Of a stretch of 64,000 nucleotides of DNA, positions 1-9,146 are shown one piece after another. Source of the DNA: a virus; IMG/VR virus record IMGVR_UViG_3300031963_011530, positions 32,058 to 96,057 of that record. One strand, given 5' to 3'. Below the pieces are notes generated by a model. That model did no database searches and was not told where the DNA came from. It saw nothing but the letters and a program-made list of their open reading frames with translations. Made by a program: the position numbers and the translations under genes. Numbering within the stretch: position 1 is the stretch's first letter; each line of letters begins with the position of its first letter.

Positions 1-175
1 GAAAAAACGATCTAGTTATTAAATCCTCTCCAGCTACAACATTCGCAAGATCATAATTCACTGCATTACTACCAACAGTTCCTTGTATAGTTATTGATAG
101 CCTTTTATGTTCACCAGCAGGAGTTGTGTTAGTACCTACTCCAAGAGTAGTGTCAAACATTTTACCTAAAGCCAT
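1..175 (-). CDS. N-terminal part of an unknown phage protein (cut by window edge)
   Basis: Fifty-eight codons are open from an ATG at 175 to the window edge without a stop. The N-terminus is MALGKMFDTT and the rest is rich in Thr, Asn and Gly with a beta-strand look, which fits a small virion or neck-type protein, but I do not recognise the family. It is the most distal visible gene of the radical-SAM operon: its start lies one base beyond the stop of the 130-residue gene at 177-569, so it is co-transcribed with it. The C-terminus lies outside the window. Confidence 0.6.
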   Translation of the reverse strand, partial: MALGKMFDTTLGVGTNTTPAGEHKRLSITIQGTVGSNAVNYDLANVVAGEDLITRSFF

Positions 176-176
176 C

Positions 177-569
177 TTATATTTCCTTTGATAAAAAATC
201 TAAATTATTTTTTGCTGAACTTTTTGCTAAAAACTTTTCATAGTCATCAAGATCGGATGTTATAAAGTCTAAAGTTTCCAAGTCCGGCTCTTTATTACTA
301 GATTCTTGAGTATTGTTATTTTGAATAATTGATAAAACCATTTGTTCAATATCAACACCCAAAGCATCACAAATTTGTTGAATGTAAACAGAAATATCAA
401 TTTGTTCCTTTTTCTCATTATTTTCAGAAATAGATTGTGCTAAACTCATAGCTGTGTCAAAACCTATCCAAATTAAGTTGGCGAGGCCTTCATCATATTC
501 CGATATCTCTTTAATATTTTGTGAAATACTCGTTAACTTTTCAATTACAATTTCTCTATCAGTGCTCAT
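177..569 (-). CDS. hypothetical acidic helical protein in the radical-SAM operon
   Basis: 130 residues, acidic, predicted mostly helical, no Cys, no signal peptide and no membrane segment. Its ATG overlaps the stop of the upstream radical-SAM gene by four bases, so translation is coupled. I recognise no domain. Its conserved placement beside four radical-SAM genes makes it a candidate partner, carrier or substrate of those enzymes; that is inference from position only. Confidence 0.7.
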   Translation of the reverse strand: MSTDREIVIEKLTSISQNIKEISEYDEGLANLIWIGFDTAMSLAQSISENNEKKEQIDISVYIQQICDALGVDIEQMVLSIIQNNNTQESSNKEPDLETLDFITSDLDDYEKFLAKSSAKNNLDFLSKEI

Positions 570-1459
570 ATTATTACCTTTTCTTTAAAATCATGAAATT
601 TCGGGGAGTTCTCATAATTACCATATGTGGTTACATTACCCTCGTCAGTAAAATAAGTTTTTACTTCCTTTCTCTCACCACATCCATCACACATGTCACA
701 AAATAACTCACAAACTGGAACATCAATTATCCTATTTATCCAATCTTTCCTGAGACTTTCTTTCATGTTTTGGAGCAAGTCAATTTGAATTTTATTGAGA
801 GTTTCCCACGCAACGGATGTTATAAGACGGGTTGGTTTAAAATATCTAATAATATTGGACATATCTTCATAGCAATTATGAACGTTTTTGTGATGTATGG
901 TGTATCTTATCCTAAATTTCATTGCGTTTTTTCTCAAATTTCTGAAAACTTGGATCATTAAATTAGTTGAATCCTTGCCGCCGTGTGTGACTCTATCCGA
1001 ATTTCCTATACCGTCAAAACTAACGTCTATACTTAACAAGTTTTTTTTATAAAAAAAATTGTTTTTTGTTTCCTCTATAAAACTTTGTTTTAGGTATCTT
1101 ATGCCATTTGTGTTTAAATTAAAATGAACATTTTTCTTTTTTGTATAGGCATAATTCATGGCATAACAAACATTATCCCATTCCATAGTAGCTTCTCCAC
1201 CAAAAAGAACAAATAATGTTTGACTATTGGGATCTTCTCTTTCTATAACTCTATCGATACTTTTTTTAATATCTTCTTTAGACAAAATTTGTGGAGGGCG
1301 ACCAGGCAAATCTTCATAACAATATGTACAAGCTAAATTACATTTATTTGTGAAATATAATACATTTACTCCCGAATCTTTAGTTACAGTTTTATCCGTT
1401 TCATGTCCTACATAAAAATTTATTTGAGGATACTTTTTTTTGAAAGTTTCGGCGTTCAT
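566..1459 (-). CDS. radical SAM protein (fourth of four)
   Basis: 297 residues. A CxxxCxxC motif at C40, C44 and C47 (CNLACTYC) should bind the [4Fe-4S] cluster that reductively cleaves S-adenosylmethionine. The SAM-binding GGE motif follows as LFGGEAT near residue 88, and a strand carrying NTNG follows that. The C-terminal part has a second Cys cluster (CELFCDMCDGC, around residues 251-261), suggesting an auxiliary cluster, shorter than a full SPASM domain. It is coupled to both neighbours by 4-base overlaps. The substrate is unknown; the layout resembles peptide-modifying radical-SAM enzymes more than tRNA- or cofactor-type ones. Confidence 0.85.
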   Translation of the reverse strand: MNAETFKKKYPQINFYVGHETDKTVTKDSGVNVLYFTNKCNLACTYCYEDLPGRPPQILSKEDIKKSIDRVIEREDPNSQTLFVLFGGEATMEWDNVCYAMNYAYTKKKNVHFNLNTNGIRYLKQSFIEETKNNFFYKKNLLSIDVSFDGIGNSDRVTHGGKDSTNLMIQVFRNLRKNAMKFRIRYTIHHKNVHNCYEDMSNIIRYFKPTRLITSVAWETLNKIQIDLLQNMKESLRKDWINRIIDVPVCELFCDMCDGCGERKEVKTYFTDEGNVTTYGNYENSPKFHDFKEKVII

Positions 1460-1785
1460 ATTTCTTTTTTTCGTCTAGCACTTTTAGTTTTATCCATTGT
1501 ATAGACATTATTAGGATTCATTTCTTTACGCTGTTTTGCCGTTTTGATTATGAATGACATATTGTCCAAAAATTTAACATAATCAAATTTATATTCGAAT
1601 AAATGTCCTCTCTCAGTCAGTTCAAATCCTACATACTTACTATCGACTTTGGCTTTTCCCTTTTTAGCTTCTTCTATTTGTTTCGACAAATCATCAACAG
1701 TCAAAACTTTATTGCTTTGATGTTCAACTGGTTGCATCTCAACTTTAATAGGTATAGATACAATACTTTTAAAATTTTTCTTCAT
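1456..1785 (-). CDS. small Lys-rich protein between radical-SAM genes
   Basis: 109 residues, strongly basic at the C-terminus (KSARRKKEI), with a helical middle part and no Cys. Its ATG overlaps the stop codon of the preceding radical-SAM gene (TAATG) and its own end overlaps the next one, so it is locked into the cluster. No family is recognised. Its size and its position between two radical-SAM enzymes make it a candidate peptide substrate or recognition partner of a RiPP-like pathway, but no typical leader/core arrangement is visible. Confidence 0.72.
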   Translation of the reverse strand: MKKNFKSIVSIPIKVEMQPVEHQSNKVLTVDDLSKQIEEAKKGKAKVDSKYVGFELTERGHLFEYKFDYVKFLDNMSFIIKTAKQRKEMNPNNVYTMDKTKSARRKKEI

Positions 1786-2633
1786 TAAATTTCCTTAGGA
1801 TACATCATAAGTCCACCTTCACAAACTTCTTTTGGACAAATAACCTTTTTCGTAATATCTTTTAAAGATAATGGCATAATTTCGTTAGTGCAAACATTTT
1901 TAACTACATTATTTAATTCTATTTGAAAAGATTCCGGTAAACATTTATAGCCTTTGAAATTATTTTTTTTATCGTATAATAATCTTAAATTTGTAGTATT
2001 TTCTCGAAAGCCATTATCATATAAAACATCCATATCAATCATAGATTCAGCAGTAGAAGCTTCTACGAAAAAATCTTCTTCTAAATTACTTGAATAATAT
2101 TTTGTGTCTCTTAAAAAATTTAATGTAAATTTTATATCCTCCAACTTACACTTATCAATAATTTTTAAAATGTAATTTTTATATTCAGGCATCATACTTA
2201 TATGAACCTCACAGTTTAGATTTTTACACTTATCTAAAAAATCTTCTTTGTGATATTCGGGGTGAAAGGATGCGTAATATGTAACTTTCGAAAAACTTTT
2301 TATATTTTTATAAAAATTTTCTGATCTAGTTAAGTTAGTAAAAAAATAAATTTTAGTTAAATTTTCAATTTCATTTAATCCACTTAATATATCTTCGATA
2401 TTGGGATGTAATGTTGGTTCCCCACCAGTCAAACAAATCTCAAAAGGTTTAGAAATAGTTTTTAATCTACTTATAATCAATTTATAATTATTTGAAATTT
2501 GAGTATTATCATTATAATCATAACTCAAATGTTCCTTTACATTACAGTAGGAACATTTTAAATTACACCAATTTAATATATGCCAGTTAATTCTAAGAAT
2601 TTTATCTTGACTGGTGCAAGAAACAATTTTCAT
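1785..2633 (-). CDS. radical SAM protein (third of four)
   Basis: 282 residues from the ATG at 2633, chosen because it follows the upstream stop by one base with AGGA just before it; a longer reading would overlap the neighbour. The cluster motif is C23, C27, C30 (CNLKCSYC) and the SAM motif is LTGGEPT. Later Cys residues (KCLPES, VCTNE, CPKEVCEGG) could ligate a further Fe-S cluster. The shape is similar to single-domain 7-carboxy-7-deazaguanine-synthase-like or peptide-modifying radical-SAM proteins; the actual substrate is not evident. Confidence 0.85.
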   Translation of the reverse strand: MKIVSCTSQDKILRINWHILNWCNLKCSYCNVKEHLSYDYNDNTQISNNYKLIISRLKTISKPFEICLTGGEPTLHPNIEDILSGLNEIENLTKIYFFTNLTRSENFYKNIKSFSKVTYYASFHPEYHKEDFLDKCKNLNCEVHISMMPEYKNYILKIIDKCKLEDIKFTLNFLRDTKYYSSNLEEDFFVEASTAESMIDMDVLYDNGFRENTTNLRLLYDKKNNFKGYKCLPESFQIELNNVVKNVCTNEIMPLSLKDITKKVICPKEVCEGGLMMYPKEI

Positions 2634-2634
2634 G

Positions 2635-3759
2635 TTAGTTCCTACACTCCACACCTTCATTTTCAACACCAACATTTTCGATATAATTTAAAACCAAATC
2701 TTGGAAAACTCTTTCGTCTTTACACTCATCTACCACTCGCATTGCTTGTTCATAATATATGTGGAACAATTCACAAATACTATCTAATGGTTTATTATCA
2801 TTCATAATTTGAGAATATGTACAACCGGCATTACACACCTGTTTCAAATCACACGGTTCACATTTATCATAATTTTTTGGATTAAAAATGTCTTGATAGT
2901 ACCTAAAATTATACTGTTCATCCATTTTCATAATTTTTTTGGATGCAAACCTAGCGCAAGGGTAGAATTCCCCAGAACTCATCAATACTCCACCATTAGT
3001 TCCAGCAAAACAACCAAAAGGTCTTTTACCTTTCACTAAACCATAGAGAATATCTAAAATAGCTAGTTTTAAAAATCCTACTGAACATGGTTTACCAGAT
3101 TTTATCTTTTCTATCCAAAAATCTGCAAGTCTTTCACATTCATATCTAAACTGTATTATATCATCTTCTGTCCAAACATCATCACGAACAATACTAAAAT
3201 CGGGATGATCTATACCCCAATCTAAGAGAAATTCAAAATTCTCTTTCATGTCTTTTGTATTTCCTGGCCATATCATGACCTTACATCCGTTTGTCAAATT
3301 CTTTATGATATCTTTCTTATATTCATACATCGAAAGTATACCATCAAACAATTCGCCTGTTTCTGGATTAGTATTTTCCAAAAGTGGAAGTAAAGGTCTA
3401 CTCTCATTAGAACTCATACCATCAAAAGACCAAGAAACGCCAACACCATTATTTCTCAAATAATTAGCTTTATCTTGATCAATCATCGTTAAATTTGTGA
3501 TGATATTAATACCTTTACATTTATCATCCGATCTTAAATAAGGAACAGCGTGAGTTATTAGGTCCCAATTTAATAAAGGTTCACCACCAAAAAAACTTAC
3601 ATGATAATCTTTATCACCGGACCTTTGCATTAATTTTGGCAGGTCTTTCATACCCTGATCAAAAACTTCTTTCGTCATCCAAGTTGGTCTGTTTGCCACA
3701 TAACAATACGGACAACCTAGATTACACTTTTCAGTAACACTTACTTCTAATGTAAACAT
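2635..3759 (-). CDS. radical SAM/SPASM protein (second of four)
   Basis: 374 residues. Radical-SAM motif at C12, C16, C19 (CNLGCPYC), GGE motif as FFGGEPLLNW, and a C-terminal SPASM-like region with FGCFAG, YPCARF and the run CEPCDLKQVCNAGC, the pattern that binds auxiliary [4Fe-4S] clusters in anaerobic sulfatase-maturase and peptide-maturase families. Such proteins modify side chains of a peptide or protein. Ten bases separate it from the upstream radical-SAM gene. The start at 3759 has AAGGATAAT upstream. Confidence 0.88.
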   Translation of the reverse strand: MFTLEVSVTEKCNLGCPYCYVANRPTWMTKEVFDQGMKDLPKLMQRSGDKDYHVSFFGGEPLLNWDLITHAVPYLRSDDKCKGINIITNLTMIDQDKANYLRNNGVGVSWSFDGMSSNESRPLLPLLENTNPETGELFDGILSMYEYKKDIIKNLTNGCKVMIWPGNTKDMKENFEFLLDWGIDHPDFSIVRDDVWTEDDIIQFRYECERLADFWIEKIKSGKPCSVGFLKLAILDILYGLVKGKRPFGCFAGTNGGVLMSSGEFYPCARFASKKIMKMDEQYNFRYYQDIFNPKNYDKCEPCDLKQVCNAGCTYSQIMNDNKPLDSICELFHIYYEQAMRVVDECKDERVFQDLVLNYIENVGVENEGVECRN

Positions 3760-3768
3760 TTATTATCC

Positions 3769-4875
3769 TTATACTGTACACTGTTCAGCCTGAATTTTAA
3801 TTACAGGCTTTTTATAACTCTTTAGTGCAGTTCTTAATGCGTGATGTACTATCTCGTTTGTCTTAAATACTTTACAGACTTGCCAATTTGCTGTATGATC
3901 ACTCCATTTTTCTAGATATGTTTCTTTTTCTGATTTTTCATAAGTTGCCGCATTACATTTCATACAGAATTGACTGTCACAGTTCATACAATCTAAAGGT
4001 TGATTCTTCAACGCATCCTTATACATTTGAGATTTTTCTTCAATCAACTGATCCAAATCTGCAACTTTAAAAATATTTCCTAATTTATGTGAATGCGATT
4101 CTTTGTACATGCATCCATGGCAAGGACTCAAATCGCCGTTTAAATCAACACTTACGTAATTTATACCTGCTGCACATAGAGCTCTAGATTGTTGGAACCA
4201 TCCAAACTTCTCAGGAGGTAATTTATTTTCGTAAATATGTTTAGCAATTTTCTTCAATCCATCCTTTAATACTTCCAATTTAGGCATAAATTCTTCTTCT
4301 GTCAATTGGCTGTATAAATCTGGTGTTGGAAAATAATTTTTATCCATTTCTATGACATCCAAAAAGGCTTCATAGATTAAGTGGAAATTTTCAGACGTTA
4401 GTACAGATTTCAGTGAAACATTCAATCCAGCTTCTTTAGCTGCAATATAGTTTGCTTTGACCATTGCTGACGATGGAGTACCAGATTTAGTCACTCTGGC
4501 GATGTCGTTTACAGGCTTTCCATCATATGAAACCTGCAACTTTAATCTACCGGGAATCTCATTGTGAATTCTAACCAAATCTTTTAAATATCTCTTTAAA
4601 TACGTTCCATTTGTATAAAAGAAAAAAGAAAAACCAGGATCATGTTTAAATTTTTCTATGACACCTTTACAAAAATCCCAATTAACAAATGGTTCACCAC
4701 CCCAGAAATAAACATCTTTTTTGGGATCAGAAATTTTAGCCATAAATTCTTCAACATTATCTAATGTCAAAGAAGTATTTTCTTCAAACTCGGTAGATAG
4801 TCCACATTCAAAACCTTCGGAACAATATGTGCAAGCTAAATTGCAGATACTTGTTACGTTTATATCTACTACCAT
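3769..4875 (-). CDS. radical SAM/SPASM protein (first of four)
   Basis: 368 residues. The cluster motif is C11, C15, C18 (CNLACTYC), followed by FWGGEPFVNW. The C-terminal half has a SPASM-like Cys set: CAAG, CHGCMY, and CMNCDSQFCMKC. This is the arrangement of sulfatase-maturase/RiPP-maturase enzymes with auxiliary clusters. It opens the radical-SAM group, 68 bases downstream of the UDP-sugar dehydrogenase gene; a good Shine-Dalgarno (AAAAGGAGAAAAA) precedes the ATG. It is not PqqE as far as I can read (no CPLQCPYC-type motif). Confidence 0.88.
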   Translation of the reverse strand: MVVDINVTSICNLACTYCSEGFECGLSTEFEENTSLTLDNVEEFMAKISDPKKDVYFWGGEPFVNWDFCKGVIEKFKHDPGFSFFFYTNGTYLKRYLKDLVRIHNEIPGRLKLQVSYDGKPVNDIARVTKSGTPSSAMVKANYIAAKEAGLNVSLKSVLTSENFHLIYEAFLDVIEMDKNYFPTPDLYSQLTEEEFMPKLEVLKDGLKKIAKHIYENKLPPEKFGWFQQSRALCAAGINYVSVDLNGDLSPCHGCMYKESHSHKLGNIFKVADLDQLIEEKSQMYKDALKNQPLDCMNCDSQFCMKCNAATYEKSEKETYLEKWSDHTANWQVCKVFKTNEIVHHALRTALKSYKKPVIKIQAEQCTV

Positions 4876-4943
4876 TTTTTCTCCTTTTTATTTAAACCAA
4901 AGACGTACTAATATATAGTGTTTGACAAAACTGTTCAACAAAC

Positions 4944-5678
4944 TTATTCATTTCTAAACTTTTGATTTAATTCCAAAACTTTTTTAAGTATTTCAACATC
5001 ATAATTTTTAACTAAACACTCTGTGTCTTTTGGTAAACAAGGCCCACCAAATCCTTTTTTACCATCAGGACCAGGTACTTTGAAATGATTGGATCCCATC
5101 CATGGATGTTTAGAGAGAACAGTTATAGCTTCATTATAATCGACACCCATTTTTTTAGCAACCTCATACATAGAGTTCATAAAAGTTACCTTAGTTGCAT
5201 AAAAGGAATTCATGGTGTATTTTATAAATGATGCTGTATTAATATCTGTTACAAAAATATTTTCAGTATCTACGGTAGAATGTTTTTTATAAAGTTCCAA
5301 AGCCTGTTGAGATTTTTTACCAGAAAGTATTAATAAGTGTGGATTTACAAAATCTTCTTTCGAGGTTGATCTTGATAGAAATTCTGGGTTATACACAATA
5401 TCATATTTTTCAAGATATTGCGGCAAAATTGTGGACTTTACTATAACTATTCCCTGATAGTTCATCTCGAAAATTTCATTCAATACTGAAGTAACCAATG
5501 AATAATTAGTATCGTCTGTTGGTGTGGGGACACAAACGAATATTGCCTCTGGATTTAATAAACAGAGGCCTTTGACCGTTACGTGATTATATTTCGGATC
5601 ACAAACGAAAACTTGGGTTTTGGAAAAGCCGTATTCAACGGCTTGTCCAACCATTCCATAACCAATAATTCCAATCAT
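4944..5678 (-). CDS. short UDP-glucose/GDP-mannose 6-dehydrogenase family protein
   Basis: 244 residues, against about 400 or more for cellular enzymes. It keeps the N-terminal Rossmann motif (GYGMVG), the Lys/Asn dimer-helix region and the catalytic Cys in GFGGPCLPKD, so it can form the thioester intermediate, but the C-terminal UDP-binding domain is missing. It would oxidise the C6 hydroxyl of a nucleotide sugar to a uronate, or have an altered role. It lies between the tail-fibre gene and the radical-SAM cluster, which suggests a late function in surface-sugar metabolism or virion decoration. Confidence 0.82.
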   Translation of the reverse strand: MIGIIGYGMVGQAVEYGFSKTQVFVCDPKYNHVTVKGLCLLNPEAIFVCVPTPTDDTNYSLVTSVLNEIFEMNYQGIVIVKSTILPQYLEKYDIVYNPEFLSRSTSKEDFVNPHLLILSGKKSQQALELYKKHSTVDTENIFVTDINTASFIKYTMNSFYATKVTFMNSMYEVAKKMGVDYNEAITVLSKHPWMGSNHFKVPGPDGKKGFGGPCLPKDTECLVKNYDVEILKKVLELNQKFRNE

Positions 5679-5681
5679 AAT

Positions 5682-8600
5682 TTACATAATAACTACTTCT
5701 ATTAAACCTTCTTCTTCAGTTTCTTTATTTTCTAAAGCAATAATTCTAAATGGTAAAATTACATTTTCTTTTATAGAAATACCTACACCAGACTTTTCAG
5801 ATACAGTAATTAAATCACCCTTTTCACAAGTACCAATTATTCTAACAGGTAATCGACCTTTAAGTCCAACTATTAAACCATTTTTCAAGTCATTATTCAT
5901 TACGTATGCTGGTTTCTCCGATACGATTCCGATGATAGCGTGTTTTTTGGTGTCTTTTGCTGCAGTAACTTCTTTTTTGCCACCAACCATCATTATGGTA
6001 CCTGTAGGATATTTTTTATCGGACAAATATTTTTCAGCCAAGTCAGCGTAAAGGGCTCGCACTGCGACACCTTGAAACTGAAGTGCCCAAACTTCATTAG
6101 AAACAGCAACATCACCAGTAACTTTTAAAGCAGCTAAATTACTTGGGTCAGTTCTAGACGTTGTTGTTCCACCACTTCTAAAAAATACGTTCGAATAGAA
6201 ATTTGCAAAATCATCACATCTTATAGTGTTTGTGTGAACAGTTCCACCATCAATAACATTTGTAGCATTTGTAGCACTAGTTGCCGAACTAGCAGTAGTT
6301 GCAGTACATGCTGATGATGCTGTTCCATTGATGTTTATACTATAAGTACCGGTTAGTCTACCACTCGGCACAGTACCAGAAGTTAAATTGGTAGCATTTA
6401 AATTATTTAAATCAGCAGCAGGAACATCCGCCCAAGTAAACTCGGTTCCTGTCCACTTTAAGAAACGATTAGCAACAGCAGGAGCATCAATGAATTGTGT
6501 TGCACTAGTGTTTGTTTGATATGGAATTTTATTAGTTGCACCACCAGTAATATTATTTGCTTTATTGGCAAATTCTTCCAAATTATGTAAACCATTTACA
6601 CCATCTTCAAATTGCCACTTATCTAATGTTTCATTCCATTGGAATGTAGCAGGAGAGGCATTAGTTCCTCGATAAACTTGTATAGCAGCATTTTCACCTG
6701 GAGATGTATTTGGATTTAAATCCGAATTAAATACAAAATTGGAACCAAAATATCTAGCACTATCTCCGTCAAATTGAAGATTTGCAGTATTTAATCTACG
6801 GGTTATAGTAAGATCACCAGTAATCGTCTGTGTAGGAGCAACTTTCTGCACAGCATTATTAGCTGCTGCAAATGCAGAGTTAGCATATGCAGATCCAGAA
6901 GTAGCTTTATCTAAAGCTACAGCGTCTGAAGAATTATTAGCTTTAGCGAAAGCTCCATTAGCATATAATGATGCAGAACTTGAAGTATGTACAGCTGTAG
7001 CCGTAGAAATAGCAACGTCATTTAAATCAGTAGCAACTGTATTGGCTTTAGAGAAAGCCGCATTGGCATAAAGTGACGCGGAGTTTGCAACATGTGTTGG
7101 TGTATTTGCCCTTAAGAACGCACCATTTGCATAAAGTGCTGCAGAATTTGCTACATGCGATGGTGTGTTGGCTTGAATGAATGATGAATTTGCATGGGTG
7201 AAAGCTGAATTCGCATATGATGATCCACTATTAGCTGTATGATAAGCCGAATTGGCATAACTTCCAGCTATAACACCTCCCGCGGTAAATGCTAAATTTG
7301 CTTGAGCATAAGCTGAGTTAGCATAACTACCTGTTGTATTCTGTGCGGCAAATGCTGAGTTAGCGTACATACCCGAAGTCTGTGCAACAAAATGGGCTGT
7401 ATTCACAGCTAAAGAAGTTGCAACATTTGAAGTACTTGTGCTGTTTATTGATGAACTTAAGAAACTATCATCCAAAATTCCATAGAGGGAAGAATATGTA
7501 TTTCCTCTCGAAATAGTCCATCTATCATCAGCTTCATTCCATCTAATTAACGCATCATCACCTATAGGTCTTTCATTTCTAAATGTCGCTTCAGCGTTTG
7601 TTGGTGTTCTCTTATTTAAAATTATTTCACCAACTTCATACTCAATATCACCTAGAGCTGTCCAAGTTCCTTCAACAGTTAAATTACTAGTAATTAATGC
7701 AGTTCTTAAAGTAGTTTTACCATCAACAGTCAAAGATTCGTGCTGATCATTCGGTGCAAAAATTCTTGTTAAAGAACCAGTACTCATCCATAAGTTTGAT
7801 GTGACATTTAAAATAGATGTATTAATTGTAGAAGAAACGATATTATTTGTTACAATACTATTTCCTGTAATTCTATTTGTGGAAGTTATATTCCATGTCG
7901 TTAAAGTATTAATCGAAGCTAAATTGATACTAGCAACATTTATAGTAGAACTATTTGAAGTAAGTGTTACTACATTACCAACCAACACCGTAGATGTATT
8001 TACAGTGGAATTATTTAAAATAGAATTGTTTGAAACTAATGAAACTACATTACCAGTCAATATCGTAGAAGTATTTACGGTAGAAATGTTTATTGTAGAA
8101 TTGTTTGAAACTAGAGATACTACATTACCATCAATTATTGTTGCTACGTTAATTACAGCAACATTCGATTCTAAATTTACAATGTTCGCTGTTACATTGG
8201 CTATTAAATTTTTAGTTGTTAAAAAATTTGAAGTAGCGGCATTAGTTTTTAATATATGAGAATTTGTAGTAGTATTATCTAAAGTAATAATTCTAGCAAA
8301 AGACAAATCATCTAAAACATCAACTTTAGCATATAAAGCATATAGGTTTGCAGTGCTTACATTTGTTGAATATACTTGATCGGAATATAGCGTTTTAGTA
8401 AAAGAAGAACCTGTATTAATATAGGATACATTTCCAGATCCATTCAATCGTAATTTTCCTGTTGTTACAGTTAAATTATTTGCTATGGTTATGTCAGTAT
8501 TTACAATAACATTACTGGTATAAACATTTTGAACAATTTGCAGGTCTCTACCCACGTAAACACTATTCGCCACGTTTAGAGATTGTCCTGGACCCCTAAC

Positions 8601-8894
8601 TGATATTGTTCCACCAGCAATAATATTACCAGTTGCTGAAGATTGAATGCCTAAGAAAAGAGTATTACCAAGAGTCAAACTACTTTGAAATAAAACATTG
8701 TTAGCTACTTGTAACGGTGTTCCTTCAGCTGTTATACTTAATAGGGAGGTACCCGAGAGTAGTAATGTGCCTTGAGCTTTATCGTAGGTGTAGAATCCAA
8801 GATCATTTAAATCTGTAGCAGATTTATTAGTTTGAATTCTCCACTCATCGATAGTGTTAGTTCTGGCAATAATTGGTATTAGTGAAGTAGGCAT
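5682..8894 (-). CDS. tail fibre protein with repeat shaft and C-terminal fibre domain
   Basis: 1070 residues. The N-terminus (MPTSLIPIIARTN) resembles fibre attachment regions. Residues about 235-330 are 25-residue repeats rich in Asn/Ser/Thr (NNSTINISTVNTS). Residues about 500-690 carry repeated YANSAF.(K/R)AN units, typical of a trimeric alpha-helical shaft. The last 120 residues (ADLAEKY, then GGKKEV, ending EGLIEVVIM) match the C-terminal domain common on T4-like cyanophage fibres, often an intramolecular chaperone or tip. It should bind the host surface. It is followed four bases later by the sugar dehydrogenase gene. Confidence 0.85.
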   Translation of the reverse strand: MPTSLIPIIARTNTIDEWRIQTNKSATDLNDLGFYTYDKAQGTLLLSGTSLLSITAEGTPLQVANNVLFQSSLTLGNTLFLGIQSSATGNIIAGGTISVRGPGQSLNVANSVYVGRDLQIVQNVYTSNVIVNTDITIANNLTVTTGKLRLNGSGNVSYINTGSSFTKTLYSDQVYSTNVSTANLYALYAKVDVLDDLSFARIITLDNTTTNSHILKTNAATSNFLTTKNLIANVTANIVNLESNVAVINVATIIDGNVVSLVSNNSTINISTVNTSTILTGNVVSLVSNNSILNNSTVNTSTVLVGNVVTLTSNSSTINVASINLASINTLTTWNITSTNRITGNSIVTNNIVSSTINTSILNVTSNLWMSTGSLTRIFAPNDQHESLTVDGKTTLRTALITSNLTVEGTWTALGDIEYEVGEIILNKRTPTNAEATFRNERPIGDDALIRWNEADDRWTISRGNTYSSLYGILDDSFLSSSINSTSTSNVATSLAVNTAHFVAQTSGMYANSAFAAQNTTGSYANSAYAQANLAFTAGGVIAGSYANSAYHTANSGSSYANSAFTHANSSFIQANTPSHVANSAALYANGAFLRANTPTHVANSASLYANAAFSKANTVATDLNDVAISTATAVHTSSSASLYANGAFAKANNSSDAVALDKATSGSAYANSAFAAANNAVQKVAPTQTITGDLTITRRLNTANLQFDGDSARYFGSNFVFNSDLNPNTSPGENAAIQVYRGTNASPATFQWNETLDKWQFEDGVNGLHNLEEFANKANNITGGATNKIPYQTNTSATQFIDAPAVANRFLKWTGTEFTWADVPAADLNNLNATNLTSGTVPSGRLTGTYSININGTASSACTATTASSATSATNATNVIDGGTVHTNTIRCDDFANFYSNVFFRSGGTTTSRTDPSNLAALKVTGDVAVSNEVWALQFQGVAVRALYADLAEKYLSDKKYPTGTIMMVGGKKEVTAAKDTKKHAIIGIVSEKPAYVMNNDLKNGLIVGLKGRLPVRIIGTCEKGDLITVSEKSGVGISIKENVILPFRIIALENKETEEEGLIEVVIM
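7915..8175 (-). repeat. 75-nt tandem repeats inside the fibre gene
   Basis: The segment actacattacca recurs at about 7969, 8044 and 8119, an exact 75-base period, with diverged copies on either side. On the minus strand each unit encodes 25 residues of the pattern GNVV.L.SN.S...STVNTSTI. This is a coding repeat in the fibre shaft, prone to copy-number change by recombination, not a CRISPR array. Confidence 0.8.
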
Positions 8895-8903
8895 CTCTAA
8901 TTA

Positions 8904-9143
8904 TTAATCCTTCTTTTGAATCAAAGTTTTTAACAACGATTTGATTTCGGTCATATCGTTAGATAATTCTTCTATTTTAGATTTTAAGTTATTTATCTCA
9001 GTGTCATTACTGCTCATTTTTTTACCCATTTTTTTTCTAGCTTCATTTTGTATGAGTATATTTTTATTTACAGCCAAAATGGCACCATTTTTCCTATCTT
9101 TTACGAATAAATCGCCTTCTACTTTTAAAAGATTTTCTTTCAT
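8904..9143 (-). CDS. small coiled-coil protein between fibre genes
   Basis: 79 residues. The N-terminal third is beta-like (VEGDLFVKDRKNGAILAVN); the rest is a charged heptad-like helix (INNLKSKIEELSNDMTEIKSLLKTL) likely to form a coiled coil. Four bases separate it from the upstream giant gene and nine from the fibre gene downstream. It may be a fibre connector or chaperone. Family not recognised. Confidence 0.72.
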   Translation of the reverse strand: MKENLLKVEGDLFVKDRKNGAILAVNKNILIQNEARKKMGKKMSSNDTEINNLKSKIEELSNDMTEIKSLLKTLIQKKD

Positions 9144-9146
9144 ATA

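Noticed and set aside
566-4875. Radical-SAM genes as a phage PqqE partner of pqqA
   Set aside because: None has a PqqE-like CPLQCPYC motif or the PqqE length and order, no PqqD-like domain is seen, and pqqA is 36 kb away. Attractive but not supported.
6840-8175. CRISPR-like repeats
   Set aside because: Repeats are in frame inside the fibre gene, with a coding period and no unique spacers.
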